From assembly GCA_047637535.1 (NCBI GenBank), contig JBLIKY010000113.1:1-7217 (forward strand): a stretch of 7,217 nucleotides of DNA, in the 5' to 3' direction. The notes under the pieces were generated by a model, which searched no databases, was not told the DNA's origin, and saw only the letters and a program-made list of their open reading frames with translations. Positions 1 through 5,718 of the stretch are shown one piece after another. The first letter of the stretch is position 1. Every line of letters begins with the position of its first letter. Made by a program: the position numbers and the translations under genes. This DNA comes from UBA2040 sp047637535 (GTDB lineage Bacteria; Bacteroidota; Bacteroidia; Flavobacteriales_D; Crocinitomicaceae).

Positions 1-945
1 GGTCTCTTAAAGTTAAAATGCCATCTTATCGATTCATTGCCTCAACCAGGAGGTCAATGTTCTGAAATCTATCCTAAAAAACCGATATACGATATTCCAG
101 GGTTTCCATCTATTTTAGCTGGTGACTTGGTTAAGAATTTAATGGAACAGGCAGCCCCATTTAAGCCTGGGTTTACTTTAGGGGAAGCGGCGCAAACCAT
201 TGAAAAAATGGACGATGATCAATTCGTTGTTACAACCGTTAGAGGAACTCAACACAAGGCTCCAATTGTTATTATAGCAGGTGGATTAGGGGTGTTTGAA
301 CCAAGAAAACCACCTATTAGCAACATACTAGAGTTTGAGGACAAAGGAGTTGAATACATTATCAAAGACCCTGAGTTTTACAGAGGAAAAAGCGTCGTAA
401 TTGCTGGTGGAGGTGATTCTGCTTTGGATTGGTCAATTTTCTTAGCAGAGAAAAAAATCGCTAAAGACGTATCCTTGGTTCACAGAAGCAGTAGTTTTAG
501 AGGTCATTTGGACTCAGTTCAAAAAGTCTTTGACATGGCCGAGAAAGGCATCATCAACTTAATTACAGAAGCTGAAGTTACTGGACTTTATGGAAATGAT
601 TCAATTGAAGGAGTAGAAGTAACTCACCAAAAAGACGGCTTAATCAGGGTTCCTACCGATCATTTCATCCCATTATTTGGCTTAAAACCTAGTTTAGGTC
701 CGATTGGAGACTGGGGGTTAGAAATCGAAAAAAACGCTATCGTTGTTGACACTTTGGATTATTCGACTAACATACCGGGAATTTACGCAGTTGGAGATGT
801 CAATGCCTATGCAAATAAATTAAAGCTTATTTTGTGTGGTTTTCATGAAGGAACAATGGCCGTACAATCTGCATTTGCACGCATTTACCCGGACAAGAAA
901 AACATTCTTAAGTACACCACGGTAAATGGAGTTAAAGGATTTTAA
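1..945 (+). CDS. Ferredoxin-NADP+ reductase, thioredoxin-reductase-like (type 2 FNR), 5' truncated
   Basis: This is an FAD- and NADPH-binding flavoprotein that moves electrons between NADP(H) and ferredoxin or flavodoxin in the cytoplasm. The frame is open from base 1, so the true start and the first FAD-binding GxGxxG, roughly 30-40 residues, lie outside the window. An ATG-less TTG at 37 is an internal Leu codon, not the start, because the residues before it (LKCHLIDS) match the family's first FAD fold. Visible landmarks are PGGQCSEIYPKKPIYDIPGFP at the left end, the NADPH-binding GGGDSA at bases 406-423, HRSSSFRGH after it, GLKPSLGPIGDWGLE, and the second FAD motif GDVNAYANKLKLILCGFHEG near base 793. 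The CxxC redox pair of true thioredoxin reductases is absent, which favours FNR. The protein ends at KYTTVNGVKGF, shorter than some homologues I remember. It is followed by its own terminator and is not in an operon with the next gene. Confidence 0.9.
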   Translation, partial: GLLKLKCHLIDSLPQPGGQCSEIYPKKPIYDIPGFPSILAGDLVKNLMEQAAPFKPGFTLGEAAQTIEKMDDDQFVVTTVRGTQHKAPIVIIAGGLGVFEPRKPPISNILEFEDKGVEYIIKDPEFYRGKSVVIAGGGDSALDWSIFLAEKKIAKDVSLVHRSSSFRGHLDSVQKVFDMAEKGIINLITEAEVTGLYGNDSIEGVEVTHQKDGLIRVPTDHFIPLFGLKPSLGPIGDWGLEIEKNAIVVDTLDYSTNIPGIYAVGDVNAYANKLKLILCGFHEGTMAVQSAFARIYPDKKNILKYTTVNGVKGF

Positions 946-969
946 AACGAGACTTTAATAAAATCACAA

Positions 970-1007
970 AAAGGATACCTTCATAGCGAAAGTATCCTTT
1001 ATTTTTG
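970..1007 (+). terminator. Intrinsic terminator of the ferredoxin-NADP reductase gene
   Basis: The arms AAAGGATAC (970-978) and GTATCCTTT (992-1000) form a perfect 9-bp stem. After a C/A mismatch, TTC (980-982) pairs with GAA (988-990), leaving the five-base loop ATAGC. The stem is followed by ATTTTTG, a short U-tract. It sits 24 nt after the reductase stop codon, the expected place. Its T-run also overlaps the proposed promoter of the next gene. Confidence 0.85.
1000..1007 (+). promoter_or_regulatory. Candidate -7 promoter element (TATTTTTG) of the ThiF/MoeB-rhodanese gene
   Basis: TATTTTTG is an exact match to the Bacteroidota -7 consensus TAnnTTTG. It ends only 4 nt before the ATG at 1012, so transcription would begin at or within a base or two of the start codon, giving a leaderless or nearly leaderless mRNA. 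The best upstream candidate for the -33 TTG is an imperfect TTC at 980-982, 17 bp away. The element overlaps the terminator's U-tract, so the match could be a by-product of that T-run. Confidence 0.5.
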
Positions 1008-1011
1008 TCCT

Positions 1012-2151
1012 ATGTTTTCCAAGGAAGAAAAAGTACAATACGATAGACAGATTCGGTTGAATCAATTTGGCGAGGAGTCGCAAAGGGAATTGAAATACGC
1101 CAAAGTAGCAATCGTTGGAGCTGGCGCATTAGGTATTCCGGTTGCGATGTATCTTGGCGCGGCGGGAGTCGGAGAAATCACAATTATTGATGGTGATCGT
1201 GTTGAACAAAGCAATCTTCATCGACAAATCGCCTTTACAACAGATGATATTGGAAAGAACAAGGCGCAACTTCTCGGAAATCGCATTAAAGCAAACAATC
1301 CTTTTATACGTGTAAATGTTGTTGAAGAATTCTTACGTGTGGAAAATGCAGTTGATCTGAGCGAAAACGTCGACTATATCATAGATGGTACAGATAACTT
1401 TGGAACACGCTACCTCATTAATGACCTATGTGTTTTGTATGACAAAACAAATATCCACGGTTCGATACAAGAATACTCAGGGCAAGTTTCTGTATTCAAC
1501 ATGCTGAAAAAGGATGGAACACGTTCGGCTAACTACCGCGATCTATTCCCTGAACCACCAAACCCAAATGAAGTAAAAAACTGTGCCGAAAACGGAGTTA
1601 TTGGTGCACTCCCAGGAATCATAGGCAGTATGATGGCGATGGAGACGATAAAACTAATCGTTAAAAATGAAATGATTTTAGCAGAAAAACTTTATATTTA
1701 TAATAGCCTGAAAAACGAAGGAACCACAATCAATTATTCAAAAGACTCAAGTAACCCAATTAGTGGTGTTTCACCGTCGATAATGAATTTAACGCTTCTA
1801 AATCAATATTGTACAACTTTGAAAACAAGTACAATGAACACGATAGATGTAAGCGAATTGAAAATGTATTTTGATGAAAATCGCGATTTTCAGTTAATTG
1901 ATGTTAGAGAGAGGTATGAATTCGAAGCAGGAAACATAGGTGGCGACCATATACCACTTTCTGAAATTCCTCATAGATTTTCAGAGATATCGAGAGAAAA
2001 AACTGTAATCATACTTTGCAGAATGGGTAGCCGCTCACAAAGTGCAGTAGATTATCTAATTCAATCCCATAAGTTTGACAACTTACTTAACTTAAAAGGC
2101 GGAATAACTGATTGGGCAAAAAATATTGACCCTAGTATTAAGGTGTATTAA
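1012..2151 (+). CDS. ThiF/MoeB-type E1-like adenylyltransferase fused to a rhodanese sulfurtransferase domain
   Basis: The family adenylates the C-terminal glycine of a ubiquitin-like sulfur carrier (ThiS or MoaD type) with ATP so that it can receive sulfur for thiamine, molybdopterin or tRNA thiolation. Domain 1 (about 1-260) has the nucleotide-binding GAGALG (36-41), Asp60, the SNLHRQ stretch (67-72), DGTDN (125-129) with the likely Mg-binding Asp128, and the conserved cysteine in NCAENGV (Cys191). Domain 2 (about 276-379) is rhodanese: LIDVRE (295-300) and the active-site loop CRMGSRS with Cys336. The 379-residue length and layout resemble MoeZ/MOCS3/Uba4-type fusions. The four zinc-binding cysteines usual in MoeB are all missing: CxxC is NYRD (174-177) and the second pair is NPISG (248-252). 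No sulfur-carrier gene is in the window, so the pathway is undecided. The gene probably has its own promoter and is cotranscribed with the kinase, whose ATG follows the stop directly. Confidence 0.92.
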   Translation: MFSKEEKVQYDRQIRLNQFGEESQRELKYAKVAIVGAGALGIPVAMYLGAAGVGEITIIDGDRVEQSNLHRQIAFTTDDIGKNKAQLLGNRIKANNPFIRVNVVEEFLRVENAVDLSENVDYIIDGTDNFGTRYLINDLCVLYDKTNIHGSIQEYSGQVSVFNMLKKDGTRSANYRDLFPEPPNPNEVKNCAENGVIGALPGIIGSMMAMETIKLIVKNEMILAEKLYIYNSLKNEGTTINYSKDSSNPISGVSPSIMNLTLLNQYCTTLKTSTMNTIDVSELKMYFDENRDFQLIDVRERYEFEAGNIGGDHIPLSEIPHRFSEISREKTVIILCRMGSRSQSAVDYLIQSHKFDNLLNLKGGITDWAKNIDPSIKVY

Positions 2152-3507
2152 ATGTTAAAAACGAATAGCATAAACCGACTAATTACTGTTGGCGTAATGT
2201 CTTTAATTGCAATTATTGCTCTTCAATTCTTTTGGTTTAAATCCACCTACTCGTCTCAAGTAAAGCAAAAAAAATCCATACTCACGGAGGACAGCTTAGC
2301 TCAAGTTGATATAAATGATAATATTTCTGAGTTAATTTGGACCCTCAATGTAAAGTTCGAACTTAAACCAAACACAGTAAAACAAAGCTATTTCTCCAGA
2401 ACGTCAAACTCAAGAGACATCCTCTTTTCTTATGGAATCGCGGATTACATAAGAAGGGATTCGTTGTCGAATTTTATTGATCGATTGTTTTCAAAAAACA
2501 AATTCAACATCCTTTGTGTGTACTCCATTTACGATGTAAACAATCAGCGAATAATCGCTACAAATCCAACCAAAAAAGACATTCCAAATTCTGAATTTCA
2601 TAAGACAAAACTTATCCCTAAAAGACAAATTCAAGACTCATCCAAAGTCAATCGTATTCTTACTTTAAAGATTGTGAAGCCGAGAAACTCCAACTTTTCT
2701 ATCTCAAAAATGGTGCCTGGCTGGATTATTGTTGTCGTGATTCTGGCCATAATAATTTTGTTTTTCGGGTTGTCTATAGCGATAGTGTTGAAGCAAAAAA
2801 ACCTTTCGACGGTTAAAAATGACTTCATAAATAACATGACTCACGAATTAAAAACTCCCATTGCCACCATAGGATTATCGAGTGAAATGCTTTTGCGAAA
2901 CGATTTTTCAGATGACCCTATTAAACTCAAAAATTACGCTGGAATAATATTTAAAGAAAACAAAAGATTAGAAAATCAAGTTGAAAGGGTTCTCAACATT
3001 GCCAAAATGGACAGAGATCAAGTGGTCTTGAAGAAGTCACCTGTGGAAATTCACGAACTACTTTTAGAAGTTAAAGATAGTTTTGAATTTAAATACGAAG
3101 AAGACGGCGGTGAATTTAACCTTGCTTTACACGCGAATAATGAAGTGATTATGTTGGACGAGGTTCATATATCCAATGTGCTTTACAATCTTTTGGATAA
3201 CGCCACTAAGTATTGTACAGGGAAACCGAGAATTTCAATTCGGACGAAAGACGACGACAGAAACTTTATTTTAGAAATCGAGGACAATGGAAATGGAATA
3301 AAAAGAGAAAATTTGAAGTTTATATTTGAAAAATTTTACCGTGTCCACACCGGAAATCGTCACGACGTAAAAGGTTTTGGCCTAGGTTTATTTTACGTGA
3401 AGCGTATCATTGAAGCACACAAAGGAAGAATTGAGGTAAAAAGCACCTATGGAGTGGGCACTACCTTTTGCATTACCCTTCCTCTCGAAAAATTACCGAA
3501 ACAATAA
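2152..3507 (+). CDS. Membrane-bound sensor histidine kinase (orphan, two transmembrane segments)
   Basis: This is an inner-membrane sensor kinase that would autophosphorylate on histidine and pass phosphate to a response regulator. Transmembrane segment 1 covers about residues 11-29 and segment 2 about 190-213. Between them is a periplasmic sensor region of about 160 residues that I do not recognise. No HAMP domain is evident: the HisKA helix begins almost at once after segment 2. The H box is FINNMTHELKTP with phospho-acceptor His231. The ATPase core has the N box NLLDNATKY (346-354), G1 DNGNG (378-382), IFEKFYRV (391-398), G2 GFGLGL (408-413) and GVGTTF (434-439). All catalytic motifs look intact. 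The ATG directly abuts the TAA of the ThiF/rhodanese gene, so translation is probably coupled. No receiver domain or response-regulator gene is in the window; the next gene is on the opposite strand and overlaps this 3' end by 15 bp. The layout resembles RprX-like Bacteroidota kinases, which I judge only from memory. Confidence 0.93.
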   Translation: MLKTNSINRLITVGVMSLIAIIALQFFWFKSTYSSQVKQKKSILTEDSLAQVDINDNISELIWTLNVKFELKPNTVKQSYFSRTSNSRDILFSYGIADYIRRDSLSNFIDRLFSKNKFNILCVYSIYDVNNQRIIATNPTKKDIPNSEFHKTKLIPKRQIQDSSKVNRILTLKIVKPRNSNFSISKMVPGWIIVVVILAIIILFFGLSIAIVLKQKNLSTVKNDFINNMTHELKTPIATIGLSSEMLLRNDFSDDPIKLKNYAGIIFKENKRLENQVERVLNIAKMDRDQVVLKKSPVEIHELLLEVKDSFEFKYEEDGGEFNLALHANNEVIMLDEVHISNVLYNLLDNATKYCTGKPRISIRTKDDDRNFILEIEDNGNGIKRENLKFIFEKFYRVHTGNRHDVKGFGLGLFYVKRIIEAHKGRIEVKSTYGVGTTFCITLPLEKLPKQ

Positions 3508-3867
3508 ACAATCGGGTTGAGGTGAAAAACCTTTTCGTTCAATTTTTTTTCCGTTTTTAAAGAGTGTGATTTCTTCCCCAATAGTTTGGTCACTCATCTC
3601 CACATTTAGCACATATTTTTCATCCGTTTCATACAAGACCGTGTAAAACCCTTTACTCAAAGAGCTTCCTATTCTTATATTAAGAAACTGCGAGAAAATC
3701 TCTATGTCAATTTTTGACTTATCGACAACGTAAACATGACCATTCATTTCCATTTTGTAGGAAGGAATTACACCTGTATAAATACCGTAATATTTCTTCT
3801 TAATGTCGATTTGAGCCGAGATGCTGAAATTGAAAGCAAGAATTAATAACAATAAAAGCTGTTTCAT
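3493..3867 (-). CDS. Small secreted protein of unknown function
   Basis: I do not recognise this 124-residue protein. Residues 1-18 form a Sec signal peptide: MKQ, then a run of leucines, then SISA, with probable cleavage near A18-Q19. The mature part is about 105 residues with alternating hydrophobic and polar residues and several glycines, suggesting a small beta-rich periplasmic or outer-surface domain. It ends in FSPQPDCLLFR. There is no lipobox cysteine after the signal, so it is probably not a lipoprotein; the only cysteine is near the C-terminus. I chose the ATG at 3867, preceded by the A-rich AAAAAT typical of this phylum, over a TTG four codons upstream. The gene is convergent with the histidine kinase and shares 15 bp with its 3' end, and it is divergent from thyA. 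A near-consensus -7 element, TATCTTTC (complement of 3903-3910), lies about 35 nt upstream of the start. The signal peptide and clean frame make a real gene likely; function is open. Confidence 0.75.
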   Translation of the reverse strand: MKQLLLLLILAFNFSISAQIDIKKKYYGIYTGVIPSYKMEMNGHVYVVDKSKIDIEIFSQFLNIRIGSSLSKGFYTVLYETDEKYVLNVEMSDQTIGEEITLFKNGKKIERKGFSPQPDCLLFR

Positions 3868-3913
3868 ATTTTTAAACAATTCTAAATTCTTATAAACAAT
3901 TTGAAAGATACTG

Positions 3914-3928
3914 AATATTGTTAATATT
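3914..3928. repeat. Palindrome AATATT-GTT-AATATT, copy 1 of a paired motif
   Basis: AATATT and AATATT flank the centre GTT as a perfect 6-bp inverted repeat. Its core, TATTGTTAATA (3916-3926), recurs exactly at 3987-3997, so the two cores are 71 bp apart between the divergent genes. It could be an operator, but the region is AT-rich and the motif is short. Confidence 0.4.
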
Positions 3929-3985
3929 TCTAATCATTGTTTGATAAGGCTTGTGAACGTTGGCATTGTTTCGAAGTTCAGGCAA

Positions 3986-3998
3986 GTATTGTTAATAC
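3986..3998. repeat. Palindrome GTATT-GTT-AATAC, copy 2 of a paired motif
   Basis: GTATT and AATAC flank GTT as a perfect 5-bp inverted repeat. It shares the 11-base core TATTGTTAATA with copy 1. It lies about 52 bp upstream of the thyA -7 element, a position where an activator or repressor could act. Confidence 0.4.
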
Positions 3999-4049
3999 TA
4001 TATACTATATCACCCTACCTAAACTCAAAAATATTCCTTTGGGATTTTG

Positions 4050-4057
4050 TATCTTTG
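4050..4057 (+). promoter_or_regulatory. Candidate -7 promoter element (TATCTTTG) of thyA-folA
   Basis: TATCTTTG matches the Bacteroidota -7 consensus TAnnTTTG exactly and ends 22 nt before the thyA ATG, giving a short leader. I see no TTG at the usual -33 spacing; a TTG at 4039-4041 is too close. Together with the 26-nt gap to folA, this suggests one promoter for both genes. Confidence 0.55.
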
Positions 4058-4079
4058 AGGCCTAAGAACAAGTGATTTC

Positions 4080-4874
4080 ATGAAAGCATACCATCAATTA
4101 TTACAACGAATTTTAGACGAAGGAACGCTTAAAGAAGATCGTACCGGGACGGGGACAACCTCAGTTTTCGGGCATCAAATGCGATTTGATTTAAACAAGG
4201 GGTTTCCCTTGGTAACGACTAAAAAATGTCATTTGCGCTCAATCATCGTTGAATTACTTTGGTTTCTTCAAGGCGACACCAATATTAAGTTCTTAAAAGA
4301 CAACAAAGTTTCGATATGGGACGAATGGGCGGATGAAAATGGAAATTTGGGACCAGTTTACGGACATCAATGGAGAAGTTGGCCAGCCAAAGATGGTGGA
4401 ACAATAGACCAAATAACTAACCTCATCAAGCAAATTAAAACAAATCCAGATTCAAGAAGATTGATAGTGTCAGCTTGGAATGTCGCGGATGTTGAAAACA
4501 TGGCTTTACCTCCTTGTCACACTTTGTTTCAATTTTATGTTGCCAACAATAAACTGAGTTGTCAATTGTATCAAAGAAGTGCGGATACCTTTTTAGGAGT
4601 TCCATTTAACATTGCTTCTTATGCTTTATTGACCATGATGGTTGCTCAAGTTTGCGACTTAGAGCTAGGTGATTTTGTACATACTTTTGGTGATGCCCAT
4701 TTGTACAGCAATCACATTGAACAAGCAAACCTTCAACTTTCTAGAGATTGTAGGCCCCTTCCAACAATGAAAATCAATCCATCTGTCAAGGATATATTCA
4801 GTTTTAAACTTGAGGATTTTGAATTGCTAAATTACGATCCACACCCTCATATTAAAGGAGCTGTTGCCATTTAA
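4080..4874 (+). CDS. thyA: Thymidylate synthase
   Basis: It converts dUMP and 5,10-methylene-tetrahydrofolate to dTMP and dihydrofolate in the cytoplasm, the only de novo route to thymidylate in organisms with ThyA. The 264-residue length equals that of the E. coli enzyme, and key residues fall at the same numbers: Arg21, Glu58, Trp80, Tyr94, Arg126-Arg127, the nucleophile Cys146 in LPPCHTLFQ, Arg166, Asp169, Asn177, His207 and Tyr209. RTGTGT (21-26), GPVYGHQWR (91-99) and the C-terminal AVAI close the fold. The ATG at 4080 matches the family N-terminus. folA follows 26 nt downstream on the same strand and regenerates the tetrahydrofolate consumed here. No truncation or unusual residue is seen. 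Confidence 0.98.
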   Translation: MKAYHQLLQRILDEGTLKEDRTGTGTTSVFGHQMRFDLNKGFPLVTTKKCHLRSIIVELLWFLQGDTNIKFLKDNKVSIWDEWADENGNLGPVYGHQWRSWPAKDGGTIDQITNLIKQIKTNPDSRRLIVSAWNVADVENMALPPCHTLFQFYVANNKLSCQLYQRSADTFLGVPFNIASYALLTMMVAQVCDLELGDFVHTFGDAHLYSNHIEQANLQLSRDCRPLPTMKINPSVKDIFSFKLEDFELLNYDPHPHIKGAVAI

Positions 4875-4900
4875 GTATTCAATTTATTTCTTACCAAAAA

Positions 4901-5407
4901 ATGAAAATATCATTAATCGTTGCCTTTGATCAGGAAAAAGGAATTGGCAAAAACAATGATCTCATGTGGCATTTACCCAACGACATGAAATTCTTCAAAG
5001 AAACTACTTTGGGACAAATCGTGGTAATGGGAAGAAAGAATTACGAAAGCATTCCTGAAAAATACAGACCACTTCCAAAAAGAGAAAATGTAATTCTTAC
5101 CCGAAACAAAAATTACCAAGCAAGCGATTGCAAAGTATTTCATTCCTTAGAGGAGTGTGCGGAGCATTATAAAAATGAAGAAGAAAGAACTGTTTTTATA
5201 ATCGGCGGAGGGGAAATTTACAGACAAGCTCTGGATCTAAATATTGTGAGTGAAATGTATATAACTCATGTGAATTCAACTTTCGATGCAGACACATTCT
5301 TCCCTGATTTCGATTTAAATGAATGGGCTATCAGTGGGATTTTGGAGCAAAACATAGATGCAAAGCACCCTTTTTCTTTTAAAGTAAATCGATACATAAA
5401 AAAGTAG
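4901..5407 (+). CDS. folA: Dihydrofolate reductase
   Basis: It reduces dihydrofolate to tetrahydrofolate with NADPH, recycling the product of the neighbouring thymidylate synthase, and is the classical target of trimethoprim. The 168 residues are a typical chromosomal length. Visible motifs are the N-terminal strand ISLIVAFD, the flexible loop GIGKNNDLMWHLP (14-26), the catalytic acid Asp28 in LPNDMKFFK, the NADPH-binding MGRKNYESIP (43-52), GGGEIYRQAL (102-111), and the substrate-side threonine in YITHV (Thr122). It starts at ATG 4901 after ACCAAAAA, an A-rich start context, 26 nt after the thyA stop. No separate promoter consensus is visible in that gap, so it is probably cotranscribed with thyA. 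No plus-strand intrinsic terminator with a U-tract is visible after it. Confidence 0.97.
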   Translation: MKISLIVAFDQEKGIGKNNDLMWHLPNDMKFFKETTLGQIVVMGRKNYESIPEKYRPLPKRENVILTRNKNYQASDCKVFHSLEECAEHYKNEEERTVFIIGGGEIYRQALDLNIVSEMYITHVNSTFDADTFFPDFDLNEWAISGILEQNIDAKHPFSFKVNRYIKK

Positions 5408-5477
5408 GCTATTCATTCTTACAACTTTCTCGATTAATTCAAAATGTGTTGTCCTGAAGAAGTATTATGTGCTTGGT

Positions 5478-5542
5478 GAGTATGGAGTATGGAGTATGGA
5501 GTATGGAGTATGGAGTATGGAGTATGGAGTATGGAGTATGGA
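5478..5542. repeat. Heptanucleotide tandem array, 9.3 perfect copies of GAGTATG
   Basis: The unit GAGTATG is repeated nine times without a single change (5478-5540), followed by a partial GA. Because seven is not a multiple of three, every forward frame cycles through the same seven codons (E-Y-G-V-W-S-M) and every reverse frame through H-T-P-Y-S-I-L, none containing a stop. Perfect identity suggests recent expansion or ongoing slippage. It starts 70 nt after the folA stop codon. Its function, if any, is unknown. Confidence 0.95.
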
Positions 5543-5620
5543 AAGAAAAAAAACTGATCACTCCAACTCAAAAACTGTTAACTCAAACCCTGTTCCTCAT
5601 TCTAATGTTTTATTACAATC

Positions 5621-5655
5621 AAAAAAAAATCCCAGTAAGATCATTCTTACTGGGA
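5621..5655 (-). terminator. Strong intrinsic terminator for the minus-strand T9SS cargo gene
   Basis: TCCCAGTAAGA (5630-5640) and TCTTACTGGGA (5645-5655) form a perfect 11-bp stem around the loop TCAT. The plus strand has nine A residues just before it (5621-5629), so a transcript from the minus strand reads stem then nine U. It lies about 63 nt beyond the stop at 5719. There is no T-run on the plus side, so it should act in one direction only. Confidence 0.88.
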
Positions 5656-5669
5656 CACAAAAAATTGCT

Positions 5670-5709
5670 TTAGTCTTTAAAAAAATGAATCCGTTTTTTT
5701 AAAGACTAA
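5670..5709 (-). terminator. Perfect 16-bp AT-rich hairpin directly after the T9SS cargo gene, possible first of two tandem terminators
   Basis: TTAGTCTTTAAAAAAA (5670-5685) and TTTTTTTAAAGACTAA (5694-5709) are perfect reverse complements around an eight-base loop (5686-5693). It begins 9 nt after the stop codon of the minus-strand gene. On that strand a run of six U follows a few bases later (complement of 5659-5664). It may act as a terminator, or as a 3'-end structure protecting the mRNA, ahead of the stronger terminator next to it. The inverted repeat itself is certain; the role is inferred. Confidence 0.6.
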
Positions 5710-5718
5710 TCATACAAG

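Larger units (their letters stand above)
5408..5718. other. Gene-free stretch between folA and the T9SS cargo gene
   Basis: This 311-bp convergent intergenic region holds a heptanucleotide array (5478-5542) and two hairpins (5630-5655 and 5670-5709). The stretches 5408-5477 and 5543-5620 show no gene, tRNA or recognisable element. Plus-strand frames beginning near 5467 and 5469 are open only because the heptamer contains no stop in any frame; they are not supported as genes. Confidence 0.7.

Noticed and set aside
37..39. TTG as start codon of the ferredoxin-NADP reductase
   Set aside because: The frame continues upstream to base 1 with residues that fit the family's first FAD fold, so the gene is cut by the window edge.
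2631..2837. Minus-strand open frame inside the histidine kinase
   Set aside because: It lies wholly within a well-supported gene and shows no recognisable motif; a shadow frame.
3520..3548. Possible terminator after the kinase (AGGT-GAAAA-ACCT then T-rich)
   Set aside because: The stem is only 4 bp, the T-run is displaced, and the bases code for the minus-strand protein; too weak to call.
3877..3879. TTG start for the small minus-strand secreted protein
   Set aside because: The ATG at 3867 has a typical A-rich context and gives a better-shaped signal peptide; the TTG would only add four residues.
4080..5407. Possible mobile or resistance-type thyA/folA cassette
   Set aside because: Both proteins look like normal chromosomal enzymes, the pair is a common arrangement, and no integrase, attC or insertion sequence is near.
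5467..5702. Two overlapping plus-strand open frames encoding EYGVWSM repeats
   Set aside because: Openness is forced by the stop-free heptamer; the flanking residues are low-complexity, the frames run into hairpin sequence, and no start context stands out.
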